DNA of 64,000 nucleotides, taken from Muribaculaceae bacterium. GTDB lineage: Bacteria; Bacteroidota; Bacteroidia; Bacteroidales; Muribaculaceae. Positions 42,826-50,486 of this stretch are shown piece by piece. The translations under genes were made by a program, and so were the position numbers. Position 1 is the stretch's first letter, and each line of letters begins with the position of its first letter. Location of the stretch: assembly GCA_009775265.1 (NCBI GenBank), contig VSPG01000001.1, positions 62,001 through 126,000 on the forward strand. Direction: 5' to 3'. Below the pieces are notes generated by a model. That model saw only the letters and a program-made list of their open reading frames with translations, had not been told where the DNA came from and made no database searches.

Positions 42826-43598
42826 GGACTTCTACAGGCTTAGCTGCTGCGCTGCTGTTCGTGGTTTCTACGTCGTGCAAGGGTGTGCCCGAGCATGTGA
42901 TTCAGCCCGACGAGATGTCGGAACTGCTTGCCGACCGCTATGTGGCCGAAGCAGTGGTGGATTACAATAATACCCATTGGCGTACGGATTCGCAGCGTAT
43001 TGCGCTGCGTGACGCCGTGTACGGGCGTCACGGCGTCACACAGGCCGATGTTGATACGTCGCTTGACTGGTATGGCCACAACATAGCCCGCTATATGGAT
43101 GTGTACGACCATACGATTGAAATACTTGAGGCGCGTGTGGCGCGCAGCGACACGCGCCTTCGTGCGGAGCATAATCTGACCATTGCCGGCGACAGTGTGG
43201 ATGTTTGGCCGGATTCACGTTTTTATGCCATAACCCGTCGCAGTCCCGGCAGAAATATCTGCTTTGCTCTGAACAGTGACCAGAACCGCGAGCGTGGCGA
43301 TTATTACACATGGCGAGCCAAGTTTGTCAACAATTCCGGTGATGCCTCATGGACTATAGTAGCTGAATATGCTGACAGTACGCTGGAATATATAGCTGAG
43401 CGCATCAGCGGCAACGGATGGCACGAAATCACTTTACAGACCGATTCCACCCGCATGGCCAGCCGTATATACGGGTCTCTTATGCTTTCGGGAGATAAAT
43501 CGGCGCCGATGTGGCTTGACAGTCTTTCGCTTGTGCGCAGCCATCTCCGCGAAGACACTTATGCCCGCCGATATAAGCAGCGGATTATAAAACCATGA
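42822..43598 (+). CDS. DUF4296 lipoprotein
   Basis: 258 residues. Lipoprotein signal with lipobox STSC, cysteine at about residue 19. The N-terminal ~90 residues are DUF4296: VIQPDEMSELLADRYVAEAVVDYN and the later YGRHGVTQADVDTSLDWYGHNI. A C-terminal beta-rich part (residues about 115-258) carries no motif I recognise. Usually found directly after lspA in Bacteroidales; function unknown, probably periplasmic face. Overlaps lspA and the next small gene by ATGA on both sides. Confidence 0.8.
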   Translation: MRTSTGLAAALLFVVSTSCKGVPEHVIQPDEMSELLADRYVAEAVVDYNNTHWRTDSQRIALRDAVYGRHGVTQADVDTSLDWYGHNIARYMDVYDHTIEILEARVARSDTRLRAEHNLTIAGDSVDVWPDSRFYAITRRSPGRNICFALNSDQNRERGDYYTWRAKFVNNSGDASWTIVAEYADSTLEYIAERISGNGWHEITLQTDSTRMASRIYGSLMLSGDKSAPMWLDSLSLVRSHLREDTYARRYKQRIIKP

Positions 43599-43876
43599 GC
43601 GGGATGCGGCGTGTTCTCGCTCATAGGGTAGTGCATGCCGGAAGGGTTTATAGGCTTGCCATAGCCGATATTTCAGGACCGGAAATTGTTGTGGAGCCGT
43701 TCAGTGTGGAAACTGCCGGAACGCCGTTTGTGGACGGGACGGTTTTCATCCTGTCTGCGTCAAGCATGACGTATGCGCCGGAGTGGGCTGGTAATGCGTC
43801 AGAAGCAGTGCTTGCAGCAGTGCCGGAAATACTTGATTGTATTCCGGATTCGATTCTCGGCATTAAACTGCTCTGA
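43595..43876 (+). CDS. Small conserved-type protein of unknown function
   Basis: 93 residues, no signal peptide or membrane segment. It begins MSGMRRVLAHRVVHAGRVYRLAIADISGPEIVVEPFS and looks like a small beta-rich domain followed by a short helix. I do not recognise the family. Translation is supported by the ATGA overlap with the DUF4296 gene and coherent codon use. Its stop lies four bases before the TTA that flanks MITE A copy 2, so it was or is the last gene of the operon. Confidence 0.6.
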   Translation: MSGMRRVLAHRVVHAGRVYRLAIADISGPEIVVEPFSVETAGTPFVDGTVFILSASSMTYAPEWAGNASEAVLAAVPEILDCIPDSILGIKLL

Positions 43877-43882
43877 TTCTTA

Positions 43883-44193
43883 GAGGTTGTTTAATAATGC
43901 TTGTTAATGACAGGGCCGAAATTTTTCAGACGGATTTATTCCTGAGGCGAAGGAGCATGGCGGGCTATGCGACTGAAGCAAAGGGATAAAGACACTCAAA
44001 AATTTCGGAGGGGTTGACAATTCCATTGTTGACAACCTTAACAAAAATTTAAAATTACTTCTGCATGGCGTCTTTTATGTTAACGCACATTTACTCGTCG
44101 GTCACAATGGCACCCCATTGCTTCCTCCTCATAAACTGCACCTTAACATAAAATACACCACCCTGTCGTTAACAATGATTATTAAACAACCTC
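43883..44193 (-). mobile_element. MITE-like element, family A, copy 2 (311 bp, fullest copy)
   Basis: Inverted repeats of 33 bp with three mismatches start GAGGTTGTTTAATAAT at each end, flanked by TTA at 43880-43882 and 44194-44196. Read on the minus strand the order is: left repeat, 12-codon frame behind GGAGG (44118-44080), AT-rich spacer, internal AAGGTTGTC, then the long stem with apex hairpin, then right repeat. The apex reads GCATAG-CCCG-CCATGC, one base different from copies 1 and 3; the change keeps a G-T pair in the opposite strand. The right TTA is the complement of the ogt stop codon TAA. Confidence 0.87.
44080..44118 (-). CDS. 12-codon reading frame in MITE A copy 2
   Basis: ATG GGG TGC CAT TGT GAC ... 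CGT TAA, giving MGCHCDRRVNVR, five bases after AGGAGG. Same length and same CDRR core as the frame in MITE B. The start region folds as CAATGG-GGTG-CCATTG; the MITE B counterpart is ACATGG-CGGTG-CTATGT, where stem bases change in pairs. Either a leader-type peptide or a conserved RNA hairpin. Confidence 0.35.
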   Translation of the reverse strand: MGCHCDRRVNVR

Positions 44194-44625
44194 TTACTGC
44201 TCGATACGCAAAAGGAATTCTTTGGCCGGGATGCCGTAGGCGTAACCGCCGATGCTTCCGTCGGATGCTATCACGCGGTGGCAGGGTATTATGATGGCTA
44301 TAGGATTGGCGCCTACGGCTCCTCCTATAGCCCGAGCCGATGTGCGAAGGCGCTTGGCGAGGGTGCCGTAACTTATTGTTGCCCCGTAGGGTATGGTTAA
44401 GAGTTCGCGCCATACTGCGCGCCTGAATTCGCTACCTGACGGATTCAGACCCGGTAGTGGCGGCAGCGGTTTATTTGCAAAATACGCGTCAAGCCATGCA
44501 GCGGTGGCTTCTTCTATGCAGTCGGAAGGCTTTGTCGGTATTGCCTGGGAGGTGAGTTTAAGCGATATGAGAGCGGTGCCGTCGCTTTTTATGTGTAGCG
44601 GACCTATAGGGCTGATATAAACCAT
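44194..44625 (-). CDS. ogt: Methylated-DNA-protein cysteine S-methyltransferase
   Basis: 143 residues. The C-terminal DNA-binding/active domain shows FRRAVWRELLTIPYGATISYGTLAKRL, the acceptor motif IPCHRVIASDGSIGGYAYG with the reactive cysteine, and the end KEFLLRIEQ. The N-terminal part is short. It removes methyl groups from O6-alkylguanine in a suicide reaction. The stop codon TAA coincides with the target duplication of the neighbouring MITE. Two bases separate it from the preceding polymerase gene, forming a repair pair. Confidence 0.93.
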   Translation of the reverse strand: MVYISPIGPLHIKSDGTALISLKLTSQAIPTKPSDCIEEATAAWLDAYFANKPLPPLPGLNPSGSEFRRAVWRELLTIPYGATISYGTLAKRLRTSARAIGGAVGANPIAIIIPCHRVIASDGSIGGYAYGIPAKEFLLRIEQ

Positions 44626-44627
44626 TG

Positions 44628-45899
44628 TCAGAATGTGCGGAGTATGTCGATTATGGCGTTATGTCTGTGTGATGAGTCTCTTTCGTGGCGAACAAAGGAA
44701 GATATGGGTCTATATGAGCCTACGTGCACGCAGTCGTGTGTGTTTCTGCTCTGGTTGATATTGTCTATTGTCTGCATTATGCGTTGGCGGCGCATGCGTT
44801 CGTCATTGGATATAAACAGAGAATTCTGCGCGGCATTCTCATCCACTATTTCATGGATGTACACCCCCGCCCGTTTATAGCCGTAGCCCCGGCGGAATAT
44901 GCGGTGCATGCATGTCTGTGCGGCTTCCGTCAGGCGCATTGTATCGGACGTCGGCTCGTCAAGGTGCATGTGGAATGAGTTGCTGTATTGCGGCAGGTCT
45001 TCGCGGAAGCCGTTTGTCTGTATGAAAACTCCGATTGTGACTGCCCGGGAGTGCTGTTTGCGAAGTTTTCTTCCGAGATTTGTAGCAAATGCGGCCATGG
45101 CCTGATCAAGGTCGGAGACTGACGACAAGGACTTACCGAAACTACGCGATGACACCATTTGCTTGCGGCTTGTTTCGTTCTCGCTTTCCGGTTCTATGCA
45201 TGCTTCTCCGTTTAGCTCCATCCATGTGCGTTGCGTGGCAATTCCGAATGTGCGCTCGATGTCGGCGCGCGGAATGTCGGCGAATTTAAGCGCCGTATCA
45301 TAGCCGATAGGGGCGAGTTTTCGCGACAAGCGCCTTCCTATTCCCCATACGTCTGATATTGGGGTCAACGCCAATGCTTTACGGCGTTTTTCGTCGTTGT
45401 CTATAATGCATACGCAACGGTAGCCGGGATATTTCTTGGCAAATCTCGCGGCTATTTTTGCCAATGTCATGTTCGGGGCTATGCCAAGGGATGTGGGTAT
45501 GCCCGTGTTTCGGCGGATACGGTGCACTATTTTGCGACCATGCTCGATGATGTCCTCTGAAGTGCTCCACAGACTCATGTCGAAGAAGCATTCGTCGACG
45601 GAGTAGATGCTGATGTCCGGCACGAGTTCGCCTATGGTGGCCATTACGCGTGCCGATATGTCGCCATACATGCGGTGGTTGCCCGACACTACGGCCACAT
45701 TGTGGCGCATGCATATCCCTTCTATTTTGAAAAACGGATCGCCACGTTTTATGCCGAGTGCTTTTGCTTCATTGCTCATCGCAATGGCGCAGCCGTCGTT
45801 GTTGCTGAGCACTACGACAGGCTGTGGAGCACGAAGCCACGGAGACAGCACACGCTCGCACGATACGAAGAAGTTGTTGCAGTCAACAAGGCCTATCAT
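44628..45899 (-). CDS. umuC: Y-family DNA polymerase, UmuC type
   Basis: 423 residues. Catalytic palm: GLVDCNNFFVSCERV at the start (first metal aspartate) and ISIYSVDECFFDMS at about residue 98 (DE pair). The helix-hairpin-helix region follows (ISDVWGIGRRLSRKL) and then the little finger. The C-terminal extension with the ERHDSSHR-type end matches UmuC. It makes translesion synthesis past damaged bases. No umuD-like protease gene is adjacent, which is unusual for UmuC and common for stand-alone relatives. Start overlaps the permease stop by one base. Confidence 0.9.
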   Translation of the reverse strand: MIGLVDCNNFFVSCERVLSPWLRAPQPVVVLSNNDGCAIAMSNEAKALGIKRGDPFFKIEGICMRHNVAVVSGNHRMYGDISARVMATIGELVPDISIYSVDECFFDMSLWSTSEDIIEHGRKIVHRIRRNTGIPTSLGIAPNMTLAKIAARFAKKYPGYRCVCIIDNDEKRRKALALTPISDVWGIGRRLSRKLAPIGYDTALKFADIPRADIERTFGIATQRTWMELNGEACIEPESENETSRKQMVSSRSFGKSLSSVSDLDQAMAAFATNLGRKLRKQHSRAVTIGVFIQTNGFREDLPQYSNSFHMHLDEPTSDTMRLTEAAQTCMHRIFRRGYGYKRAGVYIHEIVDENAAQNSLFISNDERMRRQRIMQTIDNINQSRNTHDCVHVGSYRPISSFVRHERDSSHRHNAIIDILRTF

Positions 45900-47107
45900 C
45901 AGAAGTCATTACGGATGCGCTTACGTACTGACATAATATTGATTACGCTGACAATTGTCATTATAACCAGGCCGGTAGCAATAGTGGGTGTCGCAGATAC
46001 CGGCTCCGCATCAAGGCTGCGCAGGGCTTCGGCCCACATAGACGATGCTGCAACAGCGGTTACGGATGCGAGTATGAGTACGGAAGAGTTGACAATTAAA
46101 ATCAAAGCTACGTAAGGTGCCGCAGTCTGCTCCGGGGAGTAGCCTAAGAGCATGAGCTGGTGTAGTTTCTCTCGGTTTTTCTGCAGGAGCAGATATATGC
46201 TCAGCATAAGAATGAAAAAGGCAAGTGCGGATATTATTGCGCCTAAGGCTATGACTACCGCTGTCATTACTCGCAGGAAATAGGCGGCTGTGCCGTTGTC
46301 AAGCTTGTCGCCCGCGATGTCGAGGGAGTTGCGTTCCATATAGCTTGCGATGGCAGGGTCGCCGGGAGTGTTTATTTCAAGTACGAGCCTTGACGGCTGT
46401 ACGTCGTTGCTGCGTGAGGCTGGAGCGAATTTTCCGTTGGCCCATTGCATGAATGCTTCCGGCACGGCGATGGTGTTGATTCTTGATGAGAATCCGGCTA
46501 TATGGCCACGCATGCGTGTCACATGTCCGTCTGCACCATATAGGCTTACAACAAGCGGAATCATGCCTATTTCTCCTTCGCGCAGAGTTGGCAGGCCGCG
46601 TGTGGATGCAAAGCCGAAGTTGTATAGCACGAGATAGTCGCGGGATAATATGATGGGCACGTCGGCTCGTTCTCCAAGTTCAGAATCGAAGTGCCAGTCG
46701 TCGGGCAGCCTGTCGAAAAATTTGTCGGGGATGCTTTCAAAAAAACTTTCGGTTGTCATGCCTCGTCCGGCAAAGTCTACACCAATGGTGGCTTTGAACC
46801 TTGATGCCGTGAAGGCTCCTATGGAATTTACCCATGGCTGTGCCTTTATGTCGTTTATCTCGTCGGGAGAGAATGAAACGTTTCGCTCGGTGAGTCCCAC
46901 TTGTTTCGATACCACGATGAAATCCTGTTGCATGGCATTGGTCTCTCCATCCTTGAATATGCCGGAAGCGTCGCGGTAGAATTGTATGGCTGTCAATACG
47001 ATAGAAAGGCCTATCAGGGAGGAGAACGCATAGCCGCATATCTGCGCCATGCTCATGTTGCGACTGAGGAGGCGTCGCACAAGGCTTCCGTTGTCGATCA
47101 AGCTCAT
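45899..47107 (-). CDS. FtsX/MacB-like ABC transporter permease
   Basis: 402 residues. One N-terminal membrane helix (about 22-44), a large periplasmic domain (about 45-270), and three C-terminal helices (about 280-310, 330-355, 370-390): the FtsX-type topology. KNREKLHQLMLLGYSPEQTA is the typical cytoplasmic coupling segment. It works with the ATPase encoded just upstream (ATGA overlap). Substrate unknown; related systems export or extract lipoproteins and peptides. Placed directly before umuC and ogt in one operon. Confidence 0.8.
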   Translation of the reverse strand: MSLIDNGSLVRRLLSRNMSMAQICGYAFSSLIGLSIVLTAIQFYRDASGIFKDGETNAMQQDFIVVSKQVGLTERNVSFSPDEINDIKAQPWVNSIGAFTASRFKATIGVDFAGRGMTTESFFESIPDKFFDRLPDDWHFDSELGERADVPIILSRDYLVLYNFGFASTRGLPTLREGEIGMIPLVVSLYGADGHVTRMRGHIAGFSSRINTIAVPEAFMQWANGKFAPASRSNDVQPSRLVLEINTPGDPAIASYMERNSLDIAGDKLDNGTAAYFLRVMTAVVIALGAIISALAFFILMLSIYLLLQKNREKLHQLMLLGYSPEQTAAPYVALILIVNSSVLILASVTAVAASSMWAEALRSLDAEPVSATPTIATGLVIMTIVSVINIMSVRKRIRNDF

Positions 47108-47763
47108 AGCCTTATCAGAGTATAATCGGTCAGTTTGAGATGGTTGCCCACTGATGTTGCCACTATGGCCGCTCCCTGCCTGTCGGCTTCGCGCTGCACC
47201 ATTGTTGCTGCCGCAGCATTGTTCCGTGCGTCGAGATGGCTTACCGGCTCGTCAAGGATAAGGAAGTCGAAAGGCTGGCAGAGAGCCCGGACTATGGCTA
47301 CGCGCTGCTGTTGTCCTATAGACAGGAATGCGGCTTTGGAATCGGCTTTGCCGGCGATTTCAAGTTCGTCAAGCAAGTCGAATATTTCGCGGTCGCTGCG
47401 GAAACCTGTAAGGTCGTTTTTGAGCCGTATGTTTTCCATTACGCTAAGTTCAGGAAACAGTCTCATTTCTTGCGGTAGCAGTGACAGTGAGCGACGTCTG
47501 AAGTCGCAGCGTTCGTCAATGCCAAGACTGCGGGTGTCGCGGCCGTCGAAAAAGATTTTACCATTGTAGTCGGTGCGGTTGCCGTAGATGAAACTGCATA
47601 GCGAGGATTTGCCGGTGCCGCTTTCCGCGCTTATAAGATAGCGTCTGCCGCGCAGCAGCTCTACGTCTTTAAGCCATACCTCCGAAGTGCATACGGGTGG
47701 CTCTTGTTCGCATCCTTCAAACACTTTCGGCAGCAGCCCTACAAGGGAGATGGTCTCAATCAT
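47104..47763 (-). CDS. ABC transporter ATP-binding protein
   Basis: 219 residues with Walker A SAESGTGKSSLCSF at about residues 41-54, the signature FLSIGQQQRVAIVRAL (SIGQQ in place of LSGGQ), Walker B FDFLILDEPVSHLD, and an H-loop position close to TSVGNH in which the histidine is preserved. Partner of the downstream FtsX-like permease. No further accessory gene; the DUF4836 lipoprotein gene upstream ends six bases before and may belong to the unit. Confidence 0.87.
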   Translation of the reverse strand: MIETISLVGLLPKVFEGCEQEPPVCTSEVWLKDVELLRGRRYLISAESGTGKSSLCSFIYGNRTDYNGKIFFDGRDTRSLGIDERCDFRRRSLSLLPQEMRLFPELSVMENIRLKNDLTGFRSDREIFDLLDELEIAGKADSKAAFLSIGQQQRVAIVRALCQPFDFLILDEPVSHLDARNNAAAATMVQREADRQGAAIVATSVGNHLKLTDYTLIRL

Positions 47764-47769
47764 CGCTGT

Positions 47770-49221
47770 TTATTGTGCCGACAGCCGCATGAAAGCATCC
47801 GCCGCGTCGCGGTGGAATTTTTTGTCGGTTGCGGCTACGATTATGCTTTCGATGAAAGGATACGGACTACCGGTGAATTCGCATTCGGAGATGAATTTAT
47901 CATCGTCGCCGCTCATATGGCATTCAAGGCCGAAAGGAGCGCCGAAGCCTTTTACTATATCGCCGTCGGCAGGGATGTCGAATACGCCAGCCGATGAGTG
48001 CCCATTGAAGTTTGCGGCTAATGAGTTCTTGTGGTCGGTGGAAATGGGTTGGGTGGATGCGACGAGCATGCCGTCGATGTAGCCGAGATAGAAGTTGGCA
48101 GGATTCATCAAACCTATACCTCCGGGCACATTGAAGCGGGTCTGGTCGGCAAGTCGGGTTACGTTAATGTCATGAGTCTCCATATCTTCGGCCATTCCTA
48201 TGATTTCTTCGGCTTTTGCTTTGTCATAGCCGGCAGAAATGGTTAAAGTCCATTTCGACAGGTCAAGTATGTCATTGAAGGCGGAGGGAGGGGCCACAGC
48301 AAAAGCCATGCTTCCGTTCAAAGCCTCGATATAGGGGCGCACGTCTTGTATTCCTAAGCCGCTTAACGACTCTATGATGATGTTGGATACTTCGTCGGAC
48401 GGTTTTCCGGACGCTACGGCGAGTATAGTATTGGCGGGAAGCAGACGTGTGAATGACGTTTCTATAGGAGCTAATTTGCCGGCTATAGACACGGCTTTGC
48501 CATCGCGGTCGTACATGCTGCCGTCGACGAGCATTTTGTTGGAGTCAAATACGATGGAGTATGTGACGAAATGCCCTTCGTACATATTGTAAATATCTTT
48601 ACCTCCTGCCATCTGGATGTAGGGATTGTGTGCAAGGAGTGCGCTATAGTTTGCAATTACTGTCGCCGCTTTATCTTTATTGCCAATGTTTTTGCTGATT
48701 ATGTCCACATTGCTTGCGGGCGATTTTGCGGCGTCTTCAAGCGAATCCATGAGTTTGTCTATGTTTTCGGCTATCCAGACTCTGTTGCCTTTGAGTATTA
48801 TCACGTGATTGTATACGGAATACCCGTCGATTTTATGAGGTTTGCCTAACTCTTTTTCCAAACCATCGGCAAGAGCGCCGGGATGTTTTGTGATGCAGGT
48901 GGCTATCGGTGAGGATTTATATTCATATACATATATGTTTTCATAATCCAAAACCGGGAGCGCATCCATGAGCTTCATGAACTCGCTGCGTGTGCCGCTC
49001 GTCATTGTAGCAAGGATGTTTTCAATACCTTGGCCGAACGTCCATGTATTGCCGTCTTTTTGTGCTCCTGCGCTTGTAAGGAACTTGTCGGCATTCAGTC
49101 TCACTATCATGCCGGTGTCTGCCGGAATGGAGGTTAGCACGTTTTCTTCGCTTTCAGAGCACGATATGAGCGTGATGGCGAAAAACGCAAAAAATGCGAC
49201 AATAAGATGGTTGGTTTTCAT
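47770..49221 (-). CDS. DUF4836-type lipoprotein
   Basis: 483 residues. Lipoprotein signal MKTNHLIVAFFAFFAITLISC; cysteine at residue 21. Then SIPADTGMIVRLNADKFLTSAG, AAVAPPSAF-like stretches and a duplicated beta-alpha organisation, typical of DUF4836 proteins of Bacteroidales, where each half starts with a strand pattern like NTILAVASGKPSDEVSNII. Function unknown; probably anchored at the inner or outer membrane facing the periplasm. Own promoter; head gene of the run to the ABC ATPase. Confidence 0.75.
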   Translation of the reverse strand: MKTNHLIVAFFAFFAITLISCSESEENVLTSIPADTGMIVRLNADKFLTSAGAQKDGNTWTFGQGIENILATMTSGTRSEFMKLMDALPVLDYENIYVYEYKSSPIATCITKHPGALADGLEKELGKPHKIDGYSVYNHVIILKGNRVWIAENIDKLMDSLEDAAKSPASNVDIISKNIGNKDKAATVIANYSALLAHNPYIQMAGGKDIYNMYEGHFVTYSIVFDSNKMLVDGSMYDRDGKAVSIAGKLAPIETSFTRLLPANTILAVASGKPSDEVSNIIIESLSGLGIQDVRPYIEALNGSMAFAVAPPSAFNDILDLSKWTLTISAGYDKAKAEEIIGMAEDMETHDINVTRLADQTRFNVPGGIGLMNPANFYLGYIDGMLVASTQPISTDHKNSLAANFNGHSSAGVFDIPADGDIVKGFGAPFGLECHMSGDDDKFISECEFTGSPYPFIESIIVAATDKKFHRDAADAFMRLSAQ

Positions 49222-49244
49222 AGTGTTATAGTATTAATTTTTCG

Positions 49245-49252
49245 CAAAGATA
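49245..49252 (-). promoter_or_regulatory. -7 element of DUF4836 lipoprotein gene
   Basis: Minus strand TATCTTTG, a perfect -7 box, 24 bases upstream of the ATG at 49221. No clear -33 box. Confidence 0.55.
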
Positions 49253-49281
49253 ATGTTTTTTTCGTAGTGAGCCTTATGATT

Positions 49282-49313
49282 TTGTTCTATGTCGTAAAAA
49301 AATCGTAAATTCG
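49282..49313 (+). promoter_or_regulatory. Promoter of aminotransferase gene
   Basis: TTG at 49282-49284, a 21-base spacer and TAAATTCG at 49306-49313 (one mismatch to TAnnTTTG). Leader about 27 bases. Divergent from the DUF4836 promoter. Confidence 0.5.
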
Positions 49314-49346
49314 CATAGTTATTGGATAATTTATAAACAAATGTAA

Positions 49347-50486
49347 ATGAGCAGGCTTTATAAGTTTCTTGATTTAGAGGAGGTGAACAGGCCGTTTATG
49401 GCCGATATACGCTCTGCACTCGACCGGGTGGCTTTGTCGGGCCGCTATGTCGGCGGCCCCGAAGTGGAAACTTTCGAGCGAATGCTTGCCGACATGACCG
49501 GTACACGCCATGCAGTAGGTGTGAGCAACGGCTTGGATGCGTTGCGCATGATATTCCGTGCATTGATATTGCTCGGGAGACTGCAGCCCGGCGATGAGGT
49601 GCTCGTGCCTGCCAATACATACATAGCTTCGGTGCTCGCCGTGACAGATGCCGGTCTGAGGCCTGTGCCTGTCGACATTGACGCCTATACTTCCAACATG
49701 ACGGCCGGGGCCGTCATGCGCGCGATAGGCCCCAGGACACGCGCTGTCCTTCCTGTACACCTCTATGGGCGTGCCTGCTGGGACGATGAACTGAAGGAGA
49801 TAATATCGGAGAACAATCTTATAGTAGTGGAAGACAATGCGCAGGCGATAGGCGCCGTAGCCACTTCGGCGGGTCTCATAAGCAGTTCATGCCATACGGG
49901 TGCTCTCGGACATGCTGCCGCATTCAGTTTCTATCCAACGAAAAATGTTGGGGCTCTCGGAGATGCGGGTGCCGTGACGACGTGCGACGACGAACTTGCC
50001 GCTGCCGTACGCGCGCTCTCCAATTATGGCAGCGACCGCCGTTACCACAATATATATGCAGGGTTCAACTGCCGTCTTGACCCTTTGCAGGCGGCAGTGC
50101 TTTGTGTGAAGCTGCCTCATACGGACGATGTAAATGCGTCCCGTCAAGCGGTGGCCGATACATATCTTCGGCATATCTCGAACCCGCTTGTCGAATTGCC
50201 TGCGCCATCCAAAGACGGCAATTGTGTGTGGCACCAGTTTGTGGTGCGTACTGCGATGCGCGACAGTTTCCGCGAATATCTTGCTGCCAATGGTGTGCAG
50301 ACCGACATAAATTATCCAGTCCCTCCGCATTTGCAGCCGTGCTATGCGGAGTCGATGGCTGCAGTGTCGGCTCCGGTTGCCGAGCTGATGTCGCAGAGGT
50401 TGTTGTGCCTGCCGGTGTCGGCCTGCACATCCGTAGACGATGCCGTTGAAATATCGGCGATAATTAACAGATATTCCGAAAAATGA
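49347..50486 (+). CDS. DegT/DnrJ/EryC1/StrS-family sugar aminotransferase
   Basis: 379 residues, PLP enzyme. GVSNGLDALRMIFRAL near residue 65, EVLVPANTYIASVLAV at about 90, EDNAQAIGA at about 161, and the lysine that binds PLP in AAFSFYPTKNVGALGDAGAV at about 190-210. Sequence style is close to the dTDP-3-keto-6-deoxyhexose aminotransferases (FdtB/QdtB), so it should make an amino sugar for a surface glycan. Whether it serves the LegB-NeuB pathway encoded at 32-35 kb is unknown. ATGA overlap with mtaB. Confidence 0.88.
   Translation: MSRLYKFLDLEEVNRPFMADIRSALDRVALSGRYVGGPEVETFERMLADMTGTRHAVGVSNGLDALRMIFRALILLGRLQPGDEVLVPANTYIASVLAVTDAGLRPVPVDIDAYTSNMTAGAVMRAIGPRTRAVLPVHLYGRACWDDELKEIISENNLIVVEDNAQAIGAVATSAGLISSSCHTGALGHAAAFSFYPTKNVGALGDAGAVTTCDDELAAAVRALSNYGSDRRYHNIYAGFNCRLDPLQAAVLCVKLPHTDDVNASRQAVADTYLRHISNPLVELPAPSKDGNCVWHQFVVRTAMRDSFREYLAANGVQTDINYPVPPHLQPCYAESMAAVSAPVAELMSQRLLCLPVSACTSVDDAVEISAIINRYSEK

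Noticed and set aside
43867..44202. ACTGCTC direct repeat around MITE A2 as target duplication
   Set aside because: The left copy is separated from the element by several bases; the right one is part of the ogt coding end. Likely chance.
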